From contig JBEKGJ010000005.1 in the NCBI GenBank assembly GCA_050012855.1, forward strand, positions 1 through 64,000: a stretch of DNA of 64,000 nt, written 5' to 3'. The stretch comes from JAJXZJ01 sp050012855. Its GTDB lineage: Bacteria; Verrucomicrobiota; Verrucomicrobiia; Limisphaerales; J093. Both the position numbers and the translations under genes were made by a program. Positions within the stretch are counted from its first letter, which is position 1. Each line of letters starts with the position of its first letter. Positions 51,809 through 60,463 of the stretch are shown piece by piece. Below the pieces are notes generated by a model that worked only from the letters and a program-made list of their open reading frames with translations, had not been told where the DNA came from and did not search any database.

Positions 51809-52900
51809 TCAGTTCAACAAACGATACCAGTTGTCCCGCTGGCGGGGCTCGTAACCGAGTTCGCGAATCAGGCGTTGCATGTCGGCAACGGTCATGTGGA
51901 AGGAGGCGCCGGCCTGACTGACGACATTTTCCTCGATCATGATGCTGCCCAGATCGTTTGCGCCGTACTTGAGCGCCACCTGGCCGATCTCCGGTCCCTG
52001 CGTCACCCACGAGCTTTGCACGCTCGGAAAGTTGTCGAGGTAAATGCGCGCCAGCGCCTGGGTGCGGAGGTATTCGTGCCCGCCGACCGTTGGTGCCTTC
52101 AGCTTCGTGTTCTCCGGCTGGAAGGTCCAGCCGATGAACGCCGTGAAACCCTTCGTCTTGTCCTGTTGCACCCGGAGGCGTTCCAGGTGTTCGATGCGGT
52201 CCTCGATCGTCTCGACATGGCCGAACATCATTGTCGCGGTCGTGCTGAGGCCGAGCCGGTGCGCCACGTCCATCACGGCCAGCCAGTCGTCGCTCATCGC
52301 CTTCAACGGCGACACCTTTTTTCGCACCCGGTCCACGAGGATTTCGCCGCCGCCGCCGGGGATCGAGCCGAGGCCCGCGGCGACGAAATCGGCGATGATT
52401 TTTTCGAGCGGCTCATGGAAGACCTTGCGGAAGTGGATGAACTCGCTCGGGCTGAAGCCGTGGATGTTCACCTGCGGGAACCGCGACTTCATGTGGGCGA
52501 GCAGGTCGAGATACCACTGCTTGGTCAGCTTGGGATGGTGGCCGCCCTGGAGGAGAATCTGCGTGCCGCCCACGGCAATCGTCTCCTCGATCTTACGGTC
52601 CATTTCCTCGTGGGTGATGACGTAGGCGTCGTCGTCCTTCTCGGTGCGGTAGAAGGCGCAGAACTTGCAATAGACGTTGCAGACGTTCGTGTAATTGACA
52701 TTGCGGTCCACGATGTAGGTGACGATCTCGTTGCCGCGGCCCTCGTAAGCGGTGGCGCGGGCGAGTTGGCGGCGGCGGTCGGCCAGGGCGCCGAGTTCCT
52801 CCAGCGGCAACCGGTAGAGGCGCAGCGCCGCGGCGGCGTCAATGCGGCCACCGTCCCAGACCTTCTGCAACAACTCGTCGAGCGACGCGTCGTAAATCAT
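51809..52900 (-). CDS. mqnC: Cyclic dehypoxanthinyl futalosine synthase
   Basis: A 363-residue radical SAM enzyme of the futalosine route to menaquinone. The cluster motif CNVYCKFC places its cysteines at 74, 78 and 81. Other MqnC landmarks are NVNYTNVCNVYC, AFYRTEKDDDAYVITHEE, ILLQGGHHPKLTKQWYLDLL, PGGGGEILVDRVRKKVSPLK, TTATMMFGHVETIEDRIEHL and GANDLGSIMIEENVVSQAGA. It tells us that this organism makes menaquinone by futalosine. No other mqn gene is in the window. Confidence 0.96.
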   Translation of the reverse strand: MIYDASLDELLQKVWDGGRIDAAAALRLYRLPLEELGALADRRRQLARATAYEGRGNEIVTYIVDRNVNYTNVCNVYCKFCAFYRTEKDDDAYVITHEEMDRKIEETIAVGGTQILLQGGHHPKLTKQWYLDLLAHMKSRFPQVNIHGFSPSEFIHFRKVFHEPLEKIIADFVAAGLGSIPGGGGEILVDRVRKKVSPLKAMSDDWLAVMDVAHRLGLSTTATMMFGHVETIEDRIEHLERLRVQQDKTKGFTAFIGWTFQPENTKLKAPTVGGHEYLRTQALARIYLDNFPSVQSSWVTQGPEIGQVALKYGANDLGSIMIEENVVSQAGASFHMTVADMQRLIRELGYEPRQRDNWYRLLN

Positions 52901-53126
52901 GCCGGAAAACTAGGCGGTCCCGGCGAAAACGCAAAGGCGAACCCGGCGGGCGAGGTGGGCGTGTGACCGCTGGCCTGACCTGACGGATTGAACCTGCGGT
53001 CGAACTTCTTTCGAGGCGCAAGCGCTTGATTTGCTGATGAGGTCGATCCCCCGAAGGCGCAAAACCGCTGAATGTCCCGCTGTCAGACGCAGGGCTGAGT
53101 GACGCCCTCGGCGCCCGCCTTGGGGG

Positions 53127-53459
53127 TCAGGCGGCCTGGAGCTTTCGGGCAGTCGGCTCAAATCGGATGTCGAGCTGTTGGTCGAGCGCGGCGGCGATTC
53201 GCTGAAGCATGGTGAGCGAGTGCCCCTCGTAGTCCGCATCCTCCAGCCGCGAAATCACCGACTGGGTGGTCCCGACCTTTCGGGCAAGTTCGGCCTGCGA
53301 CAGCTTGGCCTTGGTTCGCAGGTCGTAAAGCCTCTGGGCCACCCTGGAGTTAAGCCGTGCATCCTGGACGAGCTTTTGGAGCGTGGGGTCATTCCCCACC
53401 ATCGTGTCGAGGATCTGGACGGCGTCGGTTGTCTTCGGCCTCTCAAGCTTCGTGTGCAT
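53127..53459 (-). CDS. HTH antitoxin (HigA-like, XRE family)
   Basis: A 110-residue protein from ATG 53459. The XRE helix-turn-helix is LYDLRTKAKLSQAELARKVGTTQSVISRLEDADYEGHSLTMLQRIAAALD (about residues 47-96). It lies after the toxin gene, overlapping it by 17 bases, the gene order typical of higBA-type modules. It probably binds the palindrome in the module's promoter (53846-53861). Confidence 0.88.
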   Translation of the reverse strand: MHTKLERPKTTDAVQILDTMVGNDPTLQKLVQDARLNSRVAQRLYDLRTKAKLSQAELARKVGTTQSVISRLEDADYEGHSLTMLQRIAAALDQQLDIRFEPTARKLQAA

Positions 53460-53823
53460 ACGTGTGTCCCTCCGGGTCCGCTTCAAAAGAGCGCTTCCGC
53501 TTGAGCTCCCGCTCAATGTCTATGACCGGAACTGTGTCCTCTTTCGTGAGCGCGTGAGCCAGGATGGCCACCTTGCGCCCATGGAAGAAATACAGAATCC
53601 GGTACTGCGCGTGCCCTTGCCTGGCGCGCAGTTCGTAAATCCCATCTCGCAGGATGTCCGCCGCCGGACGGCGAAGCTCGTGCCCTAACTGGGACAAAAG
53701 CTCAATCCGGGCCCGGCAGTTTGCCCAGGCCTTGGGATTGCTCGATCGAAGCTCGATGAGCCAGTCGAGAACCGGGCAAGTCCCGGGGGCGTCCTGGTAA
53801 AAAACTACGTTCGTCGCCGGCAT
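53443..53823 (-). CDS. HigB/RelE-like toxin (Gp49-like, DUF891)
   Basis: A 126-residue protein: VVFYQDAPGTCPVLDWLIELRSSNPKAWANCRARIELLSQLG, then RDGIYELRARQGHAQYRILYFFHGRKVAILAHALTKEDTVP. The YELR...YRI.YF..G..I.LLH.F.KK pattern is the Gp49/HigB type of ribosome-dependent RNase. The last ~20 residues are unusually basic and acidic (ELKRKRSFEADPEGHTYAHEA). It is the first gene of the module and has a visible promoter upstream. Confidence 0.9.
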   Translation of the reverse strand: MPATNVVFYQDAPGTCPVLDWLIELRSSNPKAWANCRARIELLSQLGHELRRPAADILRDGIYELRARQGHAQYRILYFFHGRKVAILAHALTKEDTVPVIDIERELKRKRSFEADPEGHTYAHEA

Positions 53824-53840
53824 CGTTCACCTACGCCTGG

Positions 53841-53870
53841 ATACTATCGCAATATTGCGATTGTTGTCAA
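53841..53870 (-). promoter_or_regulatory. higBA promoter with operator in the spacer
   Basis: On the minus strand: TTGACA (53870-53865), an 18-bp spacer, TAGTAT (53846-53841). The perfect 16-bp palindrome ATCGCAATATTGCGAT (53846-53861) fills the spacer and touches the -10 box. The predicted transcript starts only about 10 bases before the toxin ATG, with GTAGGTG as a ribosome site. Confidence 0.88.
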
Positions 53871-53882
53871 GGCAACCCTATG

Positions 53883-54011
53883 GCACCCGCATCCGGCAGC
53901 CACCCATCTGAAGTGCGAATGACGAAGGACGAAGGGTTGGTCGTGGACCGCCGGGCCACGACGAAAGGGTTCATCTGCCGGCATAGCATCCGGCAGCCGC
54001 CACACGCGGAC
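53883..54011. repeat. REP-like and word repeats between higBA and ribokinase
   Basis: ATCCGGCAGCCACCCAT, GAAGTGCGAATGACGAA, then GGTTGGTCGTGGACC, GCCG, GGCCACGACGAAA (53935-53965) repeat material of 49991-50102, in a changed order. Confidence 0.8.
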
Positions 54012-54932
54012 TCACCGTCCGGTCTTGAGCACCTTCTCAATTTCCTTCCGCATGGGCGCGGACGGCTGCGCGCCCAGACGCGTGACCGAAATGGCCGCCG
54101 CTGCGCTCGCAAACCGCGCCGCTTCGAGCAGCGAACGGCCTTCGCTCAACGCCACGGCGAGCGCGCCGTTGAACACGTCGCCGGCGGCGGTGGTGTCCAC
54201 CGCCTTGACCTTGAATCCCGGCACGAGCTGCTTCGATTCCTTGGTCGCCACGAACGCGCCTCGCGCCCCCAGGGTGAGGATCACGGCCTGGACGCCTTTC
54301 GCCAGCAGCTTGTCGGCGGCCTGCGCGGCGCTGGTATCATCCGTCACCTTGATCCCGGTCAGCAGCTCCGCTTCGGTTTCGTTGGGCGTCAGAATCGAAA
54401 CCAGCTTGAGCAGGGAATCGGGCAGGGGACGTGCTGGCGCCGGATTGAGGATCACGCGCACTCCTGCCTTGGCGGCGATTTCCGCGGCCGCCTGTACGGT
54501 TTCGAGCGGCGTCTCCAACTGCATGACCACGGCGCTCGCGCCCGCGATGGCGCGCTTCGCCTTGCGCACGTCGGCCGGCGACAGTTTGGAGTTCGCTCCG
54601 CCGGCCACCGCAATACTGTTCTCGCCGTCCTTGGCCACGAAGATGAGCGCCACGCCGGAGGGCGCGGACTGGTCGCGAAAAACGAAGTCCGTGACGATGC
54701 CGTCGCGCTGGAAACCGGCGACGGCCTGGTCGCCGAACATGTCGCGGCCGACACGGGCGACGAACGTGACCTTGCCGCCGGCGCGCGCGGCGCCGACGGC
54801 CTGGTTGGCACCCTTGCCGCCGGCGGCGGTGCTGAACTCACCGCCGAGAATGGTTTCGCCCGGGCGCGGAATCCGGTCGAGCTGGATGATCATGTCGGTG
54901 TTGGAACTGCCGATGACAATGATGGAGGGCAT
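54012..54932 (-). CDS. rbsK: Ribokinase
   Basis: A 306-residue PfkB-family kinase that phosphorylates ribose at O5. Landmarks are VIGSSNTDMIIQLDRIPRPGET, STAAGGKGANQAVGAARAGG (substrate loop), LNPAPARPLPD, TPNETEAELLTG and VDTTAAGDVFNGALAVAL (anion hole and catalytic Asp). The DTTAAGD form is the usual ribokinase variant. A sugar transporter gene lies 97 bp upstream on the same strand, so ribose uptake and phosphorylation are probably coupled. Confidence 0.93.
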   Translation of the reverse strand: MPSIIVIGSSNTDMIIQLDRIPRPGETILGGEFSTAAGGKGANQAVGAARAGGKVTFVARVGRDMFGDQAVAGFQRDGIVTDFVFRDQSAPSGVALIFVAKDGENSIAVAGGANSKLSPADVRKAKRAIAGASAVVMQLETPLETVQAAAEIAAKAGVRVILNPAPARPLPDSLLKLVSILTPNETEAELLTGIKVTDDTSAAQAADKLLAKGVQAVILTLGARGAFVATKESKQLVPGFKVKAVDTTAAGDVFNGALAVALSEGRSLLEAARFASAAAAISVTRLGAQPSAPMRKEIEKVLKTGR

Positions 54933-55029
54933 AATGCGAAGTTTTCAGTTTTCAGGGTTCAGACACGGTGCGTGCGCCTCGCAGATGCGGCGGCGCTTTC
55001 CGGGAGGTCAACCATCGCCGACCTCCAGC

Positions 55030-56040
55030 TTACACCTTCGACGCGATGAGCACCGCGAGCCCGATCAGGTAGAACAGAAACATGGCGGCGAGCAGGCCGC
55101 CGGTGCCCTTGGGCGCGCCCTTGAATTCCTTCCAGATGAACACGCCCCAGAACGCGCCGATCATCGTCGCGCCCTGGCCCAGGCCATAGGACAGCGCCGC
55201 GCCGGCCTTGGTGCTCGCCACGATGCTGAACGACATGCCGACGTTCCAGATCATGCCGCCGAGGATGCCGACGAGGTGCAGCCGCGCGTTGCCCTTGGTG
55301 AAGTAATCGCTGAACGGCACCGGCGGACCGGTGAGCGGCTTGACCATCATGATGCTGTTCCAGACGAAGTTCGAGAGCAGCAGGCCGAGACTGAACAACA
55401 CGACCGCGGTGTAGGGGCTGAGCTTGCCCGGTTCGAGGGCTTTCGTGGTTTCGTTGATCGTGCCCATCGCCTGGGCGACGTGTTTGTAGAAAAAGCCCAT
55501 GAGCACGCCCGCCGCGATGGAAATGAGGATGCCCTTCACGGGCGTTTTCTGGCCGCCGGTGGCCAGCCGCTTGTAGGCCAGCGCATCGAGAATGATCGCG
55601 ACCATGATCGCCGCCACGCCGGCGGCAAGCATGGGCGCATTGCCGATCCGCGTGGAGAGGTACGTCGTGATCACGCCCAGCACCAGGGCCAGGCCGACGC
55701 CCACGGGGAACGCCACCGCCAGCCCGGCGATGTCAATCGCCGCCACGAGCAGGATGTTGGACAGGTTGAAAATGACGCCGCCGATGAACGCGGAACCGAG
55801 CCATTGCGTGTCCGCCTGTCGGAGATCGGCGAGGAAACCGCGTCCGCCTGTGCCGCTGCTGCCGAGGGTGAAGGCGAGCAGGAGGGAGAGCAGGAACACG
55901 CCGATGGCATAATCCCAATAGAAGAGCTGGAAGCGCCATTCCTTGCTGGCGAGTTTCTGGGTGTTGGCCCAGGAACCCCAGCAGAGCATGGTGATGACGC
56001 ACATCGCCACCGCCAACGGATAGGATTCAACAATCAACAT
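55030..56040 (-). CDS. GRP-family sugar transporter (ribose/glucose uptake type)
   Basis: A 336-residue membrane protein from ATG 56040 with about ten helices of the drug/metabolite-transporter type. Landmarks are AMCVITMLCWGSWANTQKL, FQLFYWDYAIGVFLLSLLLAF, GGVIFNLSNILLVAAIDIAGLAVAFPVGVGLALVLG and SYGLGQGATMIGAFWGVFIWKEFKGAP. The CWGSWANTQ and GGxxWNxxN-like motifs fit the GRP/RbsU-GlcU group. Ribokinase follows in the same direction, which makes ribose the likely substrate. A frame 47 codons longer at the 5' end lacks support. Confidence 0.85.
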   Translation of the reverse strand: MLIVESYPLAVAMCVITMLCWGSWANTQKLASKEWRFQLFYWDYAIGVFLLSLLLAFTLGSSGTGGRGFLADLRQADTQWLGSAFIGGVIFNLSNILLVAAIDIAGLAVAFPVGVGLALVLGVITTYLSTRIGNAPMLAAGVAAIMVAIILDALAYKRLATGGQKTPVKGILISIAAGVLMGFFYKHVAQAMGTINETTKALEPGKLSPYTAVVLFSLGLLLSNFVWNSIMMVKPLTGPPVPFSDYFTKGNARLHLVGILGGMIWNVGMSFSIVASTKAGAALSYGLGQGATMIGAFWGVFIWKEFKGAPKGTGGLLAAMFLFYLIGLAVLIASKV

Positions 56041-56119
56041 GAGCGTGCCTTTGGGATTTGGGTTTGAGCGGGCCAGGCCGGCGGCATGGCGCCGGCCCAT
56101 GATGGATTCGGTGGGCGGA

Positions 56120-57478
56120 TCAGGACAGCTTGTAGGCGCCCGGCGTCGGCACCGGCGGGAACGGCAGCGGCCCCAGTTCATACTTGTCCGGCCCCCAGCG
56201 CTTCTGGGACTTGAGCATCTGGTCCCATTCCACCGACTGGCCGCTGTAGGCGGACTCGCGGCCCATGATGCCGGTGAGGGTGGACTCGGCGAGGGTCTTG
56301 CCCTCGTTGATCGGCTGGCCGGCGCGGATGCTGGCGATGAGGTCCAGGTGTTCCTGCTCGTAGCCGTTGACCTCCTTGTCGCGGAAGCGCCAGAACGTGC
56401 CGTCCTTGGCGCGGATGAACTTCTCGCAATCGCTGGTGCCCTTGGTGCCGTGCGCGCCTTCGCCGACCCGGCCCTCGCAGCCGTTCATCTGCCGGGCCTG
56501 GCTGAACATGCGCACGCCATTGGGATACTCGTATTCCACCGCGAAATGGTCGTAGATGTGCCCGTGAATGGGGGCCTGGCGCGCCTGGCGTCCGCCCATG
56601 CCAAAGGCCTTGACCGGGTGGGTGCCCATGACCCAGTTCATGACGTCGAGGTTGTGGACGTGCTGCTCGACGTAATGATCGCCGCCGAGCCAGGTGAAAT
56701 AGTTCCAGTTGCGGAGCTGCCATTCCATGTCGCTGTACTCCGGCTTGCGTTCGATCACCCAGATCACCCCGCCGTTCCAGTAACAGCGCAGGAATTCAAT
56801 GTCGCCCAGCGCGCCGTCGTGGATACGCTTGATGGCTTCGTTGTAACCGCGCTGGTGCCGGCGCTGCGTGCCGGCGGCAATGCCGAGGTTCTTTTGTTTC
56901 GCGATTTCGGACGCTTCGAGCAGCATCCGCACGCCGGGGGCGTCCACGCCGCCGGGTTTCTCCACGAAAATGTTCTTGCCCGCCTTGACCGCGGCCAGGG
57001 CGTGGATGGGCCGGAAATGCGGCGGCGTGGCCTGGATGATGTAGTTGATGTCCGGCACGGCGAGCAGCTTCTGGTAGCCGTCGAAGCCGTCAAAGCACAT
57101 TTCGTCGGGTATCTTGATGCCCAGCTTGGTCAGTTGCTCGCGACAGATGTTGATCTTGTCCTTGAACACATCGCACAGCGCGATCACCTGGAGGTCCTTG
57201 CGCTGGATCTGCGTGCCTTCGGCCACATTCTCGGTGTGATAGCCGGCGTCCGGATAGATGACCTTGGTGCCGGCACCGAGGGCGTTGAGCACCGCGCCGG
57301 TGCCGCGGCCGCCGCAACCGATCAGCCCGATCTTGATCGGCGTGTCATCCGCGGCGTGCGCGGTGCGGACGAACGGTAACTCGGCGAGCGACGCGCCGGC
57401 GACGGCGAGCGAGGAGCTTTTGAGGAAGTTCCGGCGCGAAACGATGAGGCGAACCGGCGGGGTGACGATCAGGTTCAT
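56120..57478 (-). CDS. Tat-exported Gfo/Idh/MocA-family oxidoreductase
   Basis: A 452-residue NAD(P)-dependent oxidoreductase. ATG 57478 gives the twin-arginine signal VSRRNFLKSSSLAVAGASLA. The dinucleotide loop is IGLIGCGGRGTGAVLNAL, the family motif FVEKPGGVD, and the active-site region GGDHYVEQHVHNLDVMNWVMGTHPVKAFGMGGRQ. Such exported members are very common in PVC bacteria and act on sugars or sugar acids; the substrate is unknown. It lies 79 bp upstream of the sugar transporter on the same strand, so it may share its regulation. Confidence 0.92.
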   Translation of the reverse strand: MNLIVTPPVRLIVSRRNFLKSSSLAVAGASLAELPFVRTAHAADDTPIKIGLIGCGGRGTGAVLNALGAGTKVIYPDAGYHTENVAEGTQIQRKDLQVIALCDVFKDKINICREQLTKLGIKIPDEMCFDGFDGYQKLLAVPDINYIIQATPPHFRPIHALAAVKAGKNIFVEKPGGVDAPGVRMLLEASEIAKQKNLGIAAGTQRRHQRGYNEAIKRIHDGALGDIEFLRCYWNGGVIWVIERKPEYSDMEWQLRNWNYFTWLGGDHYVEQHVHNLDVMNWVMGTHPVKAFGMGGRQARQAPIHGHIYDHFAVEYEYPNGVRMFSQARQMNGCEGRVGEGAHGTKGTSDCEKFIRAKDGTFWRFRDKEVNGYEQEHLDLIASIRAGQPINEGKTLAESTLTGIMGRESAYSGQSVEWDQMLKSQKRWGPDKYELGPLPFPPVPTPGAYKLS

Positions 57479-57975
57479 GGCAATGTCGGTTGGTGCAAAT
57501 GGCTTTCTGAGCGCGAGCTTATCGAGCAGCCGCCGGACGGCAACAGTTTTTCGGGAGCAGGTCGTGTTGGCGGGGTTGGCCGTTGGACGGCAGTTTGAAA
57601 TGGGGACCGCGCCCGCCTCGGGCGCAGCCGGCGGCGCCCTCGCCGTCGGCCCTCTGTGTGCGGTGCCGCGGGCTGCGGTGCTCTGCCCCCCTGACTGAAC
57701 ATCGCGCATTCGGCGCGCAACGAGAAATGGGGTGCCGATGTCGCAGTGCTCGTCACTCAACGCGCATCTTGCCGCGATCCGGCAGCCAGCCGAGCCGGCG
57801 TCTCCGGCGGGCCGCCGGAGACAGCAGGCGAGCCGCCCGCGCTCCCCGACTCCCAAAACGAGCCATCACGGTGGGTCGTGGACCGCCGGACCGCGACGGC
57901 GGCGATCAACCCTGTTGCCGCCTCGCCTTCCGCCTTTCTATTGCTGGGTTCCGCCCCGCTTGGTAGCCTGCCCGG
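57479..57975. repeat. Intergenic region with REP-like elements
   Basis: No gene. GTTTGAAATGGGGA plus hairpin GCGCCCG-CCT-CGGGCGC (57593-57625) repeats 50128-50162. CGATCCGGCAGCCA near 57776-57789 repeats 53891-53903. GTGGGTCGTGGACC, GCCG, GACCGCGAC (57871-57896) repeats 49991-50020. The trpS promoter must lie here but is not distinct. Confidence 0.8.
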
Positions 57976-58941
57976 ATGCGAATTTTGTCAGGCATTCAAC
58001 CCTCGGGCGCGCTGCACCTGGGCAATTACTTCGGCATGATGAAGCCGGCGATCGAGTTGCAGGACCGCGGCGAGGCCTTTTATTTCATCGCGAATTACCA
58101 CTCGATGACGTCGCTGTTCGATCCCGCCGAGCGGCGGCAGAACACGCTCGACGTCGCCCTGGATTTCCTTGCCTGCGGCCTCGACCCGCAGCGGGCGGTC
58201 CTCTTCAAACAGTCCGACGTGCCGGAACACACTGAACTCACCTGGCTGCTCTCGACGGTCACGCCGATGGGTCTGCTCGAGCGCTGTCACTCCTACAAGG
58301 ACAAGCTGGCGAAGGGGTTCGCCCCCAGCCACGGACTCTTTGCCTACCCCGTGCTCATGGCGGCGGACATTCTCATCTACGATGCCAATGTGGTGCCCGT
58401 GGGCCAGGACCAGAAGCAGCATGTCGAGGTCACGCGCGACATCGCGATCAAGTTCAACGAAGTCTATGGCGAGACGTTCGTCATCCCGGAGCCGGAAATC
58501 CGTGAATCGGTTGCCCGCGTCCCAGGGACTGATGGCGAGAAGATGAGCAAGAGCTACGGCAACGCCATCGAAATTTTCGGCGACGAGAAGGTGCTGCGAA
58601 AGAAGATCATGTCCATCGTCATGGACAGCCGGCCGCCGGCCGAGCCCAAGCCCGACGCCGATCGGAACAACGCGATCCAGTTGCTCAAGCTGGTCGCTCC
58701 GCCCGCGGTGGCGGCGGATTACGAGGCGCGACTGCGGGCTGGCGGTCTCGGCTATGGCGATCTGAAGAAAGCCCTCTTCGAGCACTACTGGAACCATTTC
58801 GCCGCGGCACGGAAAAAGCGCGCCGAATTGGTGGCGAACCTGGATTTCGTCCACCAGGTGTTGCGCGACGGCGCAGCGAAAGCGCGGACCAAGGCGCGGG
58901 AAGTCCTGCAACGGGCGCGCACGGCCAGTGGACTCGACTGA
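57976..58941 (+). CDS. trpS: Tryptophanyl-tRNA synthetase
   Basis: A 321-residue class I synthetase charging tRNA-Trp. The HIGH-type motif is GALHLGNYFG, the KMSKS motif GEKMSKSYGN. Other landmarks are FIANYHSMTS, FKQSDVPEHTELTWLLS, YPVLMAADILIYDANVVPVGQDQKQH and SIVMDSRPPAEPK. The length and ATG start (MRILSGIQPSG) are canonical. The next gene overlaps its end by 14 bases. Confidence 0.97.
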   Translation: MRILSGIQPSGALHLGNYFGMMKPAIELQDRGEAFYFIANYHSMTSLFDPAERRQNTLDVALDFLACGLDPQRAVLFKQSDVPEHTELTWLLSTVTPMGLLERCHSYKDKLAKGFAPSHGLFAYPVLMAADILIYDANVVPVGQDQKQHVEVTRDIAIKFNEVYGETFVIPEPEIRESVARVPGTDGEKMSKSYGNAIEIFGDEKVLRKKIMSIVMDSRPPAEPKPDADRNNAIQLLKLVAPPAVAADYEARLRAGGLGYGDLKKALFEHYWNHFAAARKKRAELVANLDFVHQVLRDGAAKARTKAREVLQRARTASGLD

Positions 58942-59419
58942 AAAGAGGGGCGCCAAGGGAGCAAGCAAACGCCGGCTCTGGGTCGCCGGGCTCGCGTCGC
59001 TGAGTGCGTTGTTGCTCGCGATCTGGGGGATCACGGCATCCAGGGGCGGCTCCAGTGACGAAGACGCCTGTCGGGGATTGATGCGTTACGAGCGTCGTGC
59101 GGCATGGCTAAATCGCGCCGAAAGCAAACTCCCAGCCCGAGTTTCGGCATGGCTGGGTCTTGCCGACCTCGAAACGAAGTACCAGGAAAAGGCGTGGATG
59201 TATCGAGAGCACTTGGTGGTAACTGGCTACCTGGTCAAGTCGCACATCGCCGTAACGAACCTTCAAGCCAGGCATCGGGAAATGATACTGCGGCTCAATG
59301 CGTTCCAGACCAACACAACCTATTGGCAGGCAGTCTTCAGGTCTCAACAAGACGAGATTGTTCTGGTCTGCCGGCCCGAGTTCGTGACGGCTTTCCGAGC
59401 GGCCATCGAGAACAAGTGA
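58928..59419 (+). CDS. Single-pass membrane protein of unknown function
   Basis: A 163-residue frame from GTG 58928, inside the end of trpS. One membrane helix (about 18-37, VAGLASLSALLLAIWGITAS) is followed by a soluble, mostly helical domain with YREHLVVTGYLVKSHIAVTNLQARHREMILRLNAF and DEIVLVCRPEFVTAFRAAI. I do not recognise a family. The overlap with trpS suggests co-translation. It is convergent with hemH, with 21 bp between stops. Confidence 0.6.
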   Translation: MDSTEKRGAKGASKRRLWVAGLASLSALLLAIWGITASRGGSSDEDACRGLMRYERRAAWLNRAESKLPARVSAWLGLADLETKYQEKAWMYREHLVVTGYLVKSHIAVTNLQARHREMILRLNAFQTNTTYWQAVFRSQQDEIVLVCRPEFVTAFRAAIENK

Positions 59420-59440
59420 CCGGCACCGGAAGGTCCGGGT

Positions 59441-60463
59441 TCAGCCGGCACTGACAAACCGCTCCACCATCCCTTGGAGCGCGGTCACCCAGGCGGGATG
59501 CTCGTTCAGGCAGGGAACGCGCGTGAGTTCCGCGCCGCCCGCCGCGCGAAAGGTTTCCCGACCGCGGATGCCAATTTCCTCGAGGGTTTCGAGACAGTCC
59601 GAAACGAAGGCCGGGCACATCACCAACAGCCGGCGCATCCCCGCCCGGGCCAGCCGCACCAGCTCGAAATCCGTGTAGGGCTTGAGCCAGGGTTCGCGCC
59701 CGAGCCGCGACTGAAACGACACCGAAAACCGGTCCGCCGGTATTCCCGCCGCGCGGGTGAACGCGGCAACCGTGCGCAGGCACTGCGCGCGATAGCAGGT
59801 GGCATGGGCCGGGCTGGATCCCTCGCAGCAATCGGACCGCGCGAGGCAGTGGCCGCCGGTTGGATCGGCCTTGCGCAGATGCCGCTCCGGGACGCCATGA
59901 AAGCTGATGAGCAGGTGGTCGAAATCGGTTCGCAGATAATCGGCGGCGCCCGCCACGAGGGCGGCGATGTAGTCCGGGTGGTCGAAGTAGGGCGGTTGGA
60001 CGGTAAGCCGCGCCCCTGGCGCCTGGCGGGCGAGCACTTCCCGCACGCGCACCACGGCGGTTTCATAGCTCGACGTCGCGTAATGCGGGAACATCGGGAT
60101 GAGCAGGATGTCATCCACTCCCTGCGCGATAAGTTCGGCCACCGCCGCCGGGATGGACGGACGCTGGTAACGCATCGCCAATGTCACCGGCACGCTCACG
60201 CGTCGCTGCAGAGCGTCGCGCACGTTGCGGCTGGTGACGATCAACGGCGATCCTGCGGGCGTCCAAATCTTGTGATACGCCTCGGCCGAGAGTTTCGGCC
60301 GGAAGGGCAGGATGGCAAAATGCACCACCACAAACCGAATCGGCCAGGGCGCGTCGAGCACACGCTCGTCCATCAGGAATTCCCGCAAGTAACGCCGGAC
60401 ATCCGCCACGGACGGCGAATCCGGCGAACCGAGGTTGACCAGCAGGACGCCCTGGCTGCTCAT
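59441..60463 (-). CDS. hemH: Ferrochelatase
   Basis: A 340-residue enzyme inserting iron into protoporphyrin IX. Landmarks are GVLLVNLGSPDSPSVADVRRYLREFLMD, IPMFPHYATSSYE, HLLISFHGVPERHL (metal-binding His), SFQSRLGREPWLKPYT and CPAFVSDCLETLEEIG. A cysteine-rich segment (GHCLARSDCCEGSS...CYRAQC) lies mid-chain. Its ATG overlaps the hemG stop (ATGA). Confidence 0.96.
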   Translation of the reverse strand: MSSQGVLLVNLGSPDSPSVADVRRYLREFLMDERVLDAPWPIRFVVVHFAILPFRPKLSAEAYHKIWTPAGSPLIVTSRNVRDALQRRVSVPVTLAMRYQRPSIPAAVAELIAQGVDDILLIPMFPHYATSSYETAVVRVREVLARQAPGARLTVQPPYFDHPDYIAALVAGAADYLRTDFDHLLISFHGVPERHLRKADPTGGHCLARSDCCEGSSPAHATCYRAQCLRTVAAFTRAAGIPADRFSVSFQSRLGREPWLKPYTDFELVRLARAGMRRLLVMCPAFVSDCLETLEEIGIRGRETFRAAGGAELTRVPCLNEHPAWVTALQGMVERFVSAG

